Shown: in pieces, positions 1 through 37,600 of the stretch
Layout of the letters: every line of letters starts with the position of its first letter
How positions within the stretch are numbered: the stretch's first letter is position 1
From: Streptomyces sp. NBC_01241
Lineage (GTDB): Bacteria; Actinomycetota; Actinomycetes; Streptomycetales; Streptomycetaceae
DNA: 64,000 nucleotides
Direction: 5' to 3'
NCBI RefSeq assembly: GCF_041435435.1
Contig: NZ_CP108494.1
Location: forward strand, 372,001-436,000
Position numbers and translations under genes: made by a program
Notes under the pieces: model-generated
Databases searched by the model: none
Told to the model about the DNA's origin: nothing
Seen by the model: the letters and a program-made list of their open reading frames with translations, nothing else

Positions 1-25670
<25,670 letters not shown>

Positions 25671-25681
<11 letters not shown>

Positions 25682-28600
25682 TGGTTTCTCCAGAACTGGC
25701 TTCGTGCCGTGCGGCGTCGAGCGCGATTTCGATGAGGGCTTCGGCGTCCAGGTCGTCCAGCGAGTCGAGTCTCTCGGTCGAGGACTGCTCGACGGGGTCT
25801 GTGGGTTCTGCCAGTTTCAGCAAGGTGTCCATGAGTCCGGCTTCCCGCAGCCGCTGGATCGGGATCGCGGCGAGGACACCGCGGATCTCGGCGTCACGGG
25901 AGTCGGACACGGGGTCGTCCGGTGCGGTGGGTTCCGGCATCAGCTCGGTGAGGAGCAGGTCGGCCACCGCCTGCAGCGAACGGAAGTTGAAGACGAGGCT
26001 CACCGGGAAGCGCAAGCCTGTCAGCCGGTTGAGGTGATCGCGGAACTCGACTGCCATGAGGGAGTCGAACCCGAGGTCCTTGAACGCCTCGCCGGCTCCG
26101 ATCGCATGCGGATCGCGGTGTCGCAGGACGGTCGCGGCCGTGGACCGGACCATGTCCAGCAGTATCCGTTGACGCTGTGCGGCCGGGGCGTCCGCCAACC
26201 GGTCCCGCAACTCGGCACCGGTGTTCTCCTCCGTTTCGTCGGCAGGAGTCGCTCCGGCGGCCGGGTCTTCGGACGTCGCGGTGAACTCGTGGAGCAGTGG
26301 GCTGGGCCGCAGGAGGGTGAAGGCTTTGGCGAAGCGTGTCCAGTCGACGTCGGCGACGGTGAGGCTGCTGTCGCCGTTGTCGACCGCCTGGGCCAGGGCG
26401 CGGATCGCCAGGTCCGGTTCCATCGGGGTCAGCCCGCGCCGGCGCAGTCCCTGCTCCGCCTCGCCCTGGGCCGCCATGCCCGTTCCGGCCCAGGGGCCCC
26501 AGGCGATGGACGTACCAGGGAGTCCGCGGTCGTGGCGGTGCTGGACCCAGGCGTCGAGGAAGGCGTTGCCCGCCGCGTACGCACTCTGACTGCCACTGCC
26601 CCAGGTCGCGGCGATCGACGAGAACACCACGAACAGACCGATCGGCATCCCGGCGGTGAGTTCGTCGAGGTAACGGGTCCCGTCGACCTTCGCGCGGAGC
26701 ACCGTCGCGAAGGTCTCGGGGGTGGCTTCCTCGATCCGCTGCGGGAGGTCGAGACCGGCCGCGTGCACGATGCCGGTGAGCGGCCACTGCTCCGGAACAC
26801 CGGCGATCACCGCCGCCAGCGCGTCCCGGTCGGCCACATCGCAGGCCGCGACCGTGACCTGCGCCCCCAGCCCGGACAACTCCTCGACCAGACCCTCCGG
26901 CGCGACGCCGCCACGGCTGGTCAGCACCAGATGCGGCACACCCCGGCCCGCCAGCCAGCGCGCCACCTCCGCACCCAGCGCACCGGTGCCGCCCGTGACC
27001 AGCACGCTGCCCGACGGGTCCGGGTCCCACGGCATGGCCGGCACACCGCCAGGCACCGCACGCTCCAGCCGACGCCCGAACACCCCGGTCCCACGGACCG
27101 CGACCTGATCCTCACCCGCACCGGCCGCATCGGCGGCCAGGACATCCGCGAGAAGCTCACCGGCCCGCGCGTCCAGCTCGGCCGGCAGGTCGACGAGACC
27201 GCCCCAGCGCTGCGGCAGCTCCAGGGCAGCGACCCGGCCCATACCCCACACCGCCGCCAGATCCGGATCGCCGAGCCCGTCGGAACCGTCCACGGACACC
27301 GCACCTCGTGTCAGCACCCACAGCGGTGCGTGCACCCCGGCCAGTGACTGCACCACGGCCAGCGTCTCCGCCCACCCGGACGCGGACAGGACAACACCCG
27401 CCAGGCCAGGCAGTCCCGGCACCTCCTCGGCGGGCAGGCCGACCACGGTCGCGCCCGCGGCCTCCAACGCGGCGGACACCTCCGGATCCTCGGTCCCCAC
27501 GACCGCCCAGATACCGGACAGCACCGCCGTCTCGGGCAGGCCGCCCAGCGGCTGCCAAGTGACGCGGTAACGCCACGAGTCCAGCGTCGAGCGTTCCCGG
27601 TGGCGCCGCCTCCACTCCGACAGCGCCGGGAGTGCCGACTCCAGACCGGCGAGTTCCGTCAGGTCCTCACGTTCCACCGCGTCCCAGAACGCGGCATCGA
27701 TCAGGTCGCCACCGCCCGCGGCAGCCGTGGCCGAAGGCTCCGGCCAGTAGCGCTCACGCTGGAACGCGTAGGTGGGCAGATCGACCGTCCGACCGCCCCA
27801 ACCGGCGTACACCGCCGTCCAGTCGACCTCGGCTCCGGACACCCAGAGTCGACCGGCCGCCGTGAGCACGGTGTCGGTCTCCTCGCGGTCCTTGCGCAGG
27901 ACCGGCACGAACTCCGCCTCGCTCCAGGCCTCTTGCGCCATGGCGGACAGGACCGCGTCAGGGCCGAGCTCGACGCAGCGGCTCACACCGAGTTCCGCGG
28001 CGGCCGCGAGGCCGTCGGCGAAGCGGACGGCCTGCCGAAGCTGGTTCAGCCAGTAGCGGGGCTCCTGCATCAGACCGGGTTCAGCCACCGCGCTCGTCAC
28101 GTTCGACACGACAGGAATCCGGGCCGGGTGGAAGGTCAGACCGTCCAGCACGGTCGCGAACTCGTCCAGCATCGGCTCCATCAGGGCCGAGTGGAAGGCG
28201 TGCGACACCGACAGGATGGTGGACTTCCAGCCGCGGGCCGCGCACTGGGCGGCGTAGCGTGCGATGGCTTCGGTGGTGCCGGAGAGGACGACGGAGTTCG
28301 GGCCGTTGACGGCGGCGATGTCCAGGCCGGAGTCGGCGACATCCGCCTCGGACGCCTGGACGGCGAGCATGCCGCCGCCCGCGGGCAGCGCCTGCATCAG
28401 CCGGCCCCGCTCGGCCACCAGCACGCACGCGTCGTCCAGGTCGAGGATCCCGGCCACATGCGCGGCGACGATCTCGCCCAGGGAGTGACCGAGGAGCACG
28501 TCGGGGGTCACGCCCCACGACTCCACCAGCCGGAACAGGGCGACTTCGAGGGCGAAGAGACCGGCCTGCGCCCACATCGTGCGGTCCAGGTCGACGCCGT

Positions 28601-31600
28601 CGGTCAGGACGTCGCGCAGCGGACGCTCCAGCCGGACATCAAGCCGCGCGCACACCGCGTCGAAGGCTTCCGCGAAGACGGGGAACGCCTCGTACAGCCC
28701 CAGGCCCATCCCGGGCCGCTGCGAGCCCTGGCCGGTGAAGAGGAACGCGGTCCGGCCGTCAGCGGCCCTGCCCGCGGCGAGCACTTCCCCGTCAGGGGCC
28801 AGCACCGTACGGTGCTCCAGCGCGGCCCGTGTCGTCGCCAGCGACCAGCCGACGTCCACCGGATCCAGCTCCGGCCGCCCCGCCACGAACGATGTCAGCC
28901 GCTCGGCCTGTGCCCGCAACGCGGTCTCGGACTTCGCCGACACCAGCCACGGCACCAAGCCCGGTGCCTGTCGCGGCGCGGCAACCGGAACCGGCTCGGG
29001 CTTTGATTCCGGAGCCTGTTCGAGGATGACGTGGGCGTTGGTGCCGCTGATGCCGAAGGACGAGACGCCCGCGCGGCGCGGACGGTCCGACTCGGGCCAG
29101 GGACGCGCCTCGGTGAGCAGTTCCACCGCACCGGCCGACCAGTCCACCTGCGGCGACGGCTCGTCGACGTGCAGCGTCGCGGGCAGCACGCCGTGCCGCA
29201 GCGCCATGACCATCTTGATCACACCGGCCGCACCCGCGGCCACCTGTGTATGACCGATGTTCGACTTCAGCGAGCCGAGCCACAGCGGCTCACCGGTCTC
29301 GCCCCGCTCCTGACCGTAGGTCGCCAGGAGCGCCTGCGCCTCGATCGGGTCGCCGAGACGGGTGCCGGTGCCATGGGCCTCGACCACGTCGATGTCGGCA
29401 CCGGTGAGCCGGGCGTTGGCCAGGGCCTGGCGGATCACCCGCTGCTGGGACGGACCGTTCGGCGCCGTCAGACCGTTCGACGCACCGTCCTGGTTCACCG
29501 CGCTGCCGCGCACCACCGCGAGGATCTTGTGCCCGTTGCGCTCGGCGTCCGACAGCCGCTCCACCAGCACCGTACCGACGCCTTCGCCCCAGCCCGTCCC
29601 GTCCGCGGCAGCCGCGAACGACTTGCAGCGGCCGTCCGCGGCCAGTCCGTCCTGCCGGTCGAACTCGGCGAACATGCCCGGTGTGGCCATCACCGTCACA
29701 CCGCCGACGAGAGCGAGTTCGCACTCACCGGCACGGAGCGCCTGCCCCGCCCAGTGCAACGCCACCAGGGAGGAGGAGCAAGCGGTGTCCACAGTGACGG
29801 CAGGGCCTTCCAACCCGAACACGTAGGCGACGCGCCCGGAGATCACACTCGGCGCGTTGCCGGTCAGCAGATGACCGTCCGCCCCCAGCGTTCCGGAGAC
29901 GCTGTACCCGGACGACGACGCTCCGGCGAAGACACCCACGCTGCGACCCCGCAGGGAACGCGGGTCCATTCCGGCCGACTCGAACGTCTCCCACGCGGCC
30001 TCCAGCAGCAAGCGCTGCTGCGGGTCCATGGCGACGGCCTCACGCGGCGAGATGTTGAACAAGGCGGCGTCGAACCGGTCCACGTCGTGCACGAACCCAC
30101 CCAGGCCGGCGGCACCGCCGGGCACCTCGGCCGGCCAGCCGCGATTCGACGGGAAGGCGGACATACCGTCCACTCCGCCGGTGACCAGCTCCCACAGCTG
30201 GTCGGGAGACGTGACCTCCCCGGGGAACCGGCAGGCCATGCCCACGATCGCCAGCGGCTCGTCGAGCGGCACGACCCGGGCCGGCGCCGTCGGCACCGGC
30301 TCGTCGGCTCCGAAGAACTGCTGGGCCAGGTAGCCGCTCAGCACGGTCGGGGTGGGGTAGTCGAACACCAGCGTCGCGGGCAGCCGGAGTCCGGTGGCGG
30401 CGGTCAGCCGGTTGCGCAGTTCGACGGCGGTGAGCGAGTCGAAGCCCAGGTCCTTGAACGCCTGACGCTCACCGACCGCGTCGGTCGAACCGTGGCCGAG
30501 GACCGTCGCGGCGCTGCCGCGCACCAGCTCCAGCAGGAGCTGGTGCCGCTGGGCCTCGGGGACGGACCGCAGCCGCTGGGCGAGTGCCAGACCGGCGACG
30601 GACTCCTGCGCGACGGCACGCCGCACCCGGCCGGTGACCAGGCCGCGCAGCAGCGCGGGCACCTCGCCGGCCGCACGCACGGCAGCAAGGTCGAGGCTGA
30701 CCGGTATCAGGTGTGCTGTGGGTCGGTTGAGGGCGGTGTCGAAGAGGGCGAGCGCCTGCTCGGTGGCCAGCCCGCGCGCGAGCTGGTCCTCAAGATGACC
30801 GGTCATCGCACTGGCCTGCTGCCACATACCCCAGGCGAGGGAGAGGCCGGGCAGGCCGTGTGCGCGGCGGCGGGTGGCGAGGGCGTCGAGGTAGGCGTTG
30901 GCGGCGGCGTAGTTGGCCTGTCCGGGGGTGCCGAAGGTTGCCGATGCGGAGGAGTAGAGGACGAACATGGCGAGGTCGGTGTGGCGGGTGAGTTCGTCGA
31001 GGTTGGTGGCGGCGGTGGCCTTGGCGCGCAGGACGGTGTCCAGGCGTTCCTGGGTGAGGGCGGTGACGATGCCGTCGTCGAGGACGCCGGCGGCGTGGAC
31101 GACGCCGGTGAGCGGGGTCTCGGCGGGGATGTCGGCGAGGACGGTGGCGAGGGCGTCGCGGTCGGCGGCGTCGCACGCCACGATGCGTGCCTGCGCGCCG
31201 AGTTCGGCGAGTTCCGTGACGAGGTCGGCTGCGCCGGGGGCGTCGGGGCCCTTGCGGGACAGCAGGAGCAGGTGGCGGGTGCCGTGTTCGGTGGCGAGGT
31301 GGCGGGCGAGGAGGCCGCCGAGGGTTCCGGTGCCGCCGGTGATCAGTACGGTGCCGTCGGGGTTGGGGCGGACGGGGAGGGAGAGGACGTTCTTGCCGGT
31401 GTGCTTGGCCTGGGCCATGTGCCGCCAGGCGGTGACGGCTTCGCGTGCGTCCCAGACGGTCAACGGCAGCGGTGCGAGCACACCCGCCTCGAACAGGGCG
31501 ACGACCTCGGTCAGGATGCGGCCCATACCCTCGGGACCCGCATCCGACAGGTCGAACGGGTAGTACGGGACGTCGAGGCCGGCCCGGATGTCGGTCTTGC

Positions 31601-34600
31601 CCATCTCGACGAACCGGCCGCCGGGGGCCAGCAGCCTCAGGGACGCGTCGAGGAACTCGCCCGCAAGCGAGTTCAGCACGACGTCGACACCCCTGCCGCC
31701 GGTCGCGGTCCGGATCCGGTCTTCGAAGTCGAGGTCCCGGGAGGACGCGATCCGTGAGGGGTCGACTCCGCCTGCGATGACGGTGGGCCACTTGGCGGGG
31801 CTGGCGGTGGCATACACCTCCAGGCCCCAGTGACGGGCCAGTTGGACGGCGGCCATGCCGACACCACCGGCGGCCGCGTGGATCAGCACGGATTCACCGG
31901 CCTTGACCTGGGCCAGGTCCCGCAGCCCGTACCAGGCCGTCGCGAACACCAGCGGCACCGCTGCCGCCTGCGCCCACGACCAGCCCGACGGAACGCGCAC
32001 CAGCAGACGGCGGTCGGTCACGGCCTCCGTCACGAACCCGCCCTCGAAGAACCCGAACACCCGGTCACCGACAGCAAGATCGTCAACGTTCGTGCCCACC
32101 TCGACGACCACACCGGCCGCCTCGGAGCCCATGACGCCAGGTTCCGGATACATGCCCAGTCCCAGGAGCACGTCCCGGAAGTTCACGCCCGCCGCACGGA
32201 TCTCGACCCGCACCTGGCCGGATTCCAGAGGCAGCGAGCCGGCTCCCTCAAGGTGGAGGGACTCCAGCGTGCCGTCGGTGCCGGGGGCAAGGCGCCAGTT
32301 GTGGTCCGGCAGTACCAGTCCACTGCCTCCTCCGGCGCGCATCAGGCGGGGTGCCAGGAGCGCACCCTGACGGATGGCGACCTGTGGCTCGTCGAGTCCG
32401 GCCAGGAGGGCCAGGTCGAGCTGTTCCTCAGATGCCGGGTCGGTGTCGACGAGCACGATGCGGTCCGGGTGCTCCGACTGCGCCGAGCGCACCAGACCCC
32501 ATACCGCCGCACCCACCGGGTCCACGGCACGGCCAGGACCCGCGGGCATGGCTCCCCGGGTCACGACCGCCAGACGCGAACCGAACGTGCTCTCGTCCGC
32601 CAGCCACTCCTGCACACCACGCAGCACCTCGCCGAGGACCTGCTCCACCGGGCCGTCGCCGGCCGGCAGCACCGTCCACGCCGTCTCACCGGAAGCACCG
32701 CCGGGCGGGAGCGCGACCCACTCGACCGCGAAGAGCGCGTCGTCCGCCGCGTGCCCGGCCGCCGACAACTGCTCCGCCGACACCGCACGCGACACCAGCG
32801 AACGGACCACCGCGACCGGCGCACCCGTACCGTCCGCCGCCTGAACCGTGAAGCCTTCGCCCTCGGGACGGATCGCCACCCGCAGCGCGGTCGCCCCGAC
32901 CGCGAACAACTCCACACCCGACCACGCGAACGGCAACCGCGGCCCACTCGCTTCAGCGTCGGCGCTCGGGACCAGCCCGGAGGGGTGCAGTGCCGCGTCG
33001 AAGAGGGCGGGGTGGATACCGAACCCGTCCACCAACTCCGCGATCGCCACCTCGGCGTAGACACCGGAAGCGTCCCGCCAGGCCGCCTGGACGCCCTGGA
33101 ACGCCGGACCGTAACCAAAGCCCACACCCGCCAGCGCCTCGTAGAACCCGTCGACGTCCACCGCCTCCGCACCCTGCGGAGGCCACACACTCAGCTCGAA
33201 GCCCGCCCCCGATGCAGCCTGCTCCGCCAGCGAACCGGACGCATGCAGCGTCCATTCGTCCACGCCCTCGGCACGGGCATGGACATGCACCGGCCGGTCA
33301 CCCGAAGCATCCGGGCCCTCGACCCGCACCTGAACCTGCACACCACCGGACTCCGGCAGCACCAGCGGAGCCCGCAGCACCAGCTCCCGCAACAGACCGC
33401 AGCCCACCTCCTGCCCCGCCCGCAGCACCATCTCCACCAACGCGGTCCCAGGCACCACCACATGCCCCGACACCACATGATCGGCCAGCCACGGCTGGGC
33501 GTCCACAGACAGCGAGCCGGTCAGAAGACTGCCGGCGCCCTCGGCCAACGAGACCGAGGTCCCCAACAATGCATGTCCAGAGGCGAACTGACCGCTCCCA
33601 CCCGGCACCGACTGCGGCCAGTACCGCTGGTGCTGGAACGCGTAGGTCGGCAAAGCGACATGCCGGCCAGTGAGCACCGCCCGCCAGTTGACGTCGACAC
33701 CCGCCTTCCACGCCTCGCCGAGGCTGGTCAGCAGGCGGCGCATGCCACCCTCGCCGCGTCGCAGGGTACCGAGCACCACGGCGTCCGCACCGGTCGCGTC
33801 GATCGTCTCCTCGATGCCCACCGTGAGTACCGGGTGGGCGCTGACCTCGACGAAGGTGCGCATCCCCTGTCCGAGGAGGGCACGGACCGCGGTCTCGAAC
33901 TCGACCGTGGAGCGCAGGTTGTCGAACCAGTACCGGGCGTCGAGACCGCCGTCGACGGTCTCGCCGGTCAGGGTGGACAGCATCGGAACCGTGCCGGCGA
34001 CCGGAGTCAGCCCGGCCAGGTCGGCCAGGATCCGCTCCCGGAGCCGGTCCATCTCCGGCGAGTGCGACGCGTAGTCCACCGGAATGCGGCGCGTACGGAT
34101 GCCCTGGCGTTCGCACTCGGCCATGAAGGAGCCGAGGGACTCCGCGTCGCCGGAGACGACAGTGGACGACGGACCGTTCACCGCGGCCACCGACACCGTG
34201 CCCGGCATCAGGCCCTCGACCGCTTCCCGGCCGGCAGCCACGGACACCATGCCCCCACCACCGGCCACCGCCACCAAAGCCTGCGACCGCAAGGCCACCA
34301 CCCGCGCCGCATCGTCCAGCGACAACCAGCCCGCCACACACGCCGCAGCGATCTCACCCTGCGAATGACCCACCACCGCAGACGGCACCACACCCGCCGA
34401 ACGCCACACCTCCGCCAGCGACACCATCACCGCCCACAGCACCGGCTGGACCACATCCACCCGGTCCACATCACCGTCCCGCAACAACACATCGGTCAAC
34501 GACCAGTCGACGTACGGGGCGAGCGCCGTCTCGCACTCGGCCAGCCGCTCCCGGAACACCGGCGAGGCATCCCACAACTCCCGCGCCATGCCCACCCACT

Positions 34601-37600
34601 GCGAGCCCTGACCCGGGAACACGAACACCACACCACCGGCACCCGTAACGGCCGACGTGGCCACGGACAGCCCGGCCAGCAACTCCTCCCGGCCCTCCCC
34701 CACGACCACCGCACGATGCTCCAACGCAGCCCGCGTCGTCGCCAGCGACCAGCCCACGTCCACCGGGTCCAGCTCCGGCCGCTCCGCGACGAACGAGGCC
34801 AGCCGCTCCACCTGCGCCCGCAACGCGGCCTCGGACTTCGCCGACACCACCCACGCCGACACACCAGGAACCGAGGTCTCTGCAACCGAAGCCTCCGGCT
34901 GCGGGGCCTGCTCCACAATCACGTGCGCGTTCGTGCCCGACATGCCGAACGACGACACCGCCGCACGCCGCAGACGCTCCACCGCAGGCCAGTCCCGGGA
35001 CTCCGTCAGCAACTCCACCGCACCCGCCGACCAGTCCACCTCCGCCGACGGCTCGTCCACATGCAACGTCGCCGGCAGCACACCGTGCCGCAGCGCCATC
35101 ACCATCTTGATCACACCCGCGACACCCGCAGCTGCCTGCGTGTGACCGATGTTCGACTTCACCGACCCCAGCCACAACGGCTCACCGGCCTCACCGCGTT
35201 CGCGGCCGTAGGTCGCCAGCAGGGCACCTGCCTCGATCGGGTCACCGAGACGCGTACCGGTGCCGTGTGCCTCGACCACGTCCACGTCCGCGCCGGTGAG
35301 CCGGGCATTCGCCAGCGCCTGACGGATGACCCGCTGCTGCGAGGGCCCGTTCGGCGCCGTCAGACCGTTCGACGCACCGTCCTGGTTGATCGCACTGCCC
35401 CGCACGACCGCCAGCACCTGGTGCCCGTTGCGTTCCGCGTCCGACAGCCGCTCCAGCATCACCAGGCCGACGCCTTCGGACCATCCGGTGCCGTCGGCGG
35501 CCGAGGAGAACGCCTTGCACCGGCCGTCGCCGGCCAGCCCTTCCTGCCGGTCGAACTCGATGAACGCGCCCGGTGTGGCCATCACCGTCACACCACCGGC
35601 CAGCGCCATGTCACACTCACCCGACCGCAGCGCCTGACCCGCCAGATGCAACGCCACCAGCGACGACGAACACGCCGTGTCCACCGTCACCGCCGGCCCC
35701 TCCAGCCCGAACGCGTAGGAAACCCGCCCTGAGATCACACTGCTCGCGGTACCGGTCAGCATGTGTCCTTCGGCACCCGGGATCCCCGCCGCGCCGTAGC
35801 CGGACGACGCCGCGCCGGCGAACACGCCGACGCTCCGGCCACGGAACGACCGTGGGTCCATTCCGGCCGACTCGAACGTCTCCCAGGCGGCCTCCAGCAG
35901 CAGCCGCTGCTGCGGGTCCATCGCCAGCGCCTCACGAGGGCTGATCTCGAAGAGTCCGGCGTCGAAGCCGTCCGCACCGTGGACGAACCCACCAAGTCGC
36001 GTCATGTCAGCGAGCACCTCGCTCGGCCAGCCACGGTCGAGGGGGAACGGCGAGATGCCGTCCCTCCCGTCGGCGACCATGTCCCACAGCTGCTCGGGGG
36101 ACACGACCTCCCCCGGGAAACGGCAGGCCATTCCCACGATCGCCAGCGGCTCATCGCTCACGTCCGACGTGAGCTGACGGGCCGACTCTGCGATCGCCTC
36201 CGACTCGCCGAAGAACTGCTGGGCCAAGTAGTCGCTCAGCACGGCCGGGGTGGGGTAGTCGAACGCGAGCGTCGCGGACAGCCGCAGGCCGGTGGCGGCA
36301 GTCAGCCGATTACGCAGTTCCACCGCGGTGAGCGAGTCGAAGCCCAGGTCCTTGAACGCCTGACGCTCACCGACCGCGTCCGTCGAACCGTGGCCCAGGA
36401 CCGTCGCGGCGCTGCCGCGCACCAGCTCCAGCAGCAGCTGGTGCCGCTGGGCCTCGGGGACGGACCGCAGCCGCTGCACCAGCGCCAGACCGGCCACGGA
36501 CTCCTGCGCGACCGCACGCCGCACCCGCCCGGTGACCAGCCCACGCAGCAGCGCGGGCACCTCACCCGCCGCACGCACCGCAGCAAGGTCAAGGCTGACC
36601 GGCACCAGGTGTGCCGCAGAGCGTCGCAGTGCGGTGTCGAAGAGGGCGAGCGCCTGCTCGGTGGCCAGCCCGCGCGCGAGCTGGTCCTCAAGATGACCGG
36701 TCATCGCACTGGCCTGCTGCCACATGTCCCAGCCCAGCGAGAGACCAGGCAGGCCCTCCGCACGCCGACGGACAGCGAGGGCGTCGAGGAAGGCATTCGC
36801 GGCCGCGTAGTTGGCCTGCCCCGGACTCCCGAACGTCGCCGACGCCGAGGAGTAGAGCACGAACATGGCGAGATCGCTGCCACGGGTCAGCGTGTCGAGG
36901 TTGGTGGCGGCGGTGGCCTTGGCGCGCAGGACGGTGTCCAGGCGTTCCTGGGTCAGCCCGGTGAAGACACCGTCGTCGAGGACACCCGCCGCGTGAACGA
37001 CACCCGTCAGCGGAACCTCGGCAGGGATACCCGCGAGGACCGCCGCGAGGCCGTCGCGGTCGGCCGCGTCGCAGGCCACGATGCGTGCCTGCGCGCCGAG
37101 TTCGGCGAGTTCCGTGACGAGGTCGGCTGCGCCGGGGGCGTCGGGGCCCTGGCGGGACAGCAGGAGGAGGTTCCTCGTGCCGTGTTCGGTGGCGAGGTGG
37201 CGGGCGAGGAGTCCGCCGAGCGTTCCGGTGCCGCCGGTGATCAACACCGTGCCGTCGGGGTTCGGGCGGGCCGGGAGGGAGAGGACGTTCTTGCCGATGT
37301 GCTTGGCCTGGGCCATGTGCCGCCAGGCGGTGACCGCTTCACGCACGTCCCACACGGTCAGCGGCAGTGGCTGGAGGGAGCCCTGTTCGAAGAGGGCGAC
37401 GACCTCGGCGAGGATACGGCCCATACGCTCGGGACCTGCGTCGGTGAGGTCGAACGGGTAGTACGGGACGTCGAGGCCGGCCCGGATGTCGGTCTTGCCC
37501 ATCTCGACGAACCGGCCGCCGGGGGCCAGCAGCCTCAGGGACGCGTCGAGGAACTCGCCCGCAAGCGAGTTCAGCACGACGTCGACACCCCTGCCGCCGG

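Larger units (their letters stand above)
30320..36155 (-). other. Module B5: KS-AT(methylmalonyl)-DH-ER-KR(B)-ACP
   Basis: The KS (36152 to about 34900) reads [10 protein letters not shown] where the others mostly read [10 protein letters not shown]. The AT (about 34635-33750) has GHSQGE (34350-34370) and YASH (34060-34079), so it is methylmalonyl type. The DH (about 33580-32720) has canonical [10 protein letters not shown] (His7860). The ER (about 32290-31395) has its NADPH motif near 31841-31887. Its Tyr in LGMYPEPG is the position known to correlate with a 2S methyl outcome. The KR (about 31365-30680) has LDD near 31070-31096, so it is B-type. The ACP serine is at 30435-30437. Predicted step: a fully reduced CH2-CH(CH3) unit. 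With B2 it is one of only two methyl-branching modules here. Confidence 0.96.

Noticed and set aside
30320..36155. Inactive or decayed domains in the fully reducing modules B4 and B5.
   Set aside because: KS Cys, DH His/Asp with canonical Gly, ER nucleotide motif, KR Ser/Tyr/Asn and ACP Ser are all present, so there is no basis for calling them inactive.
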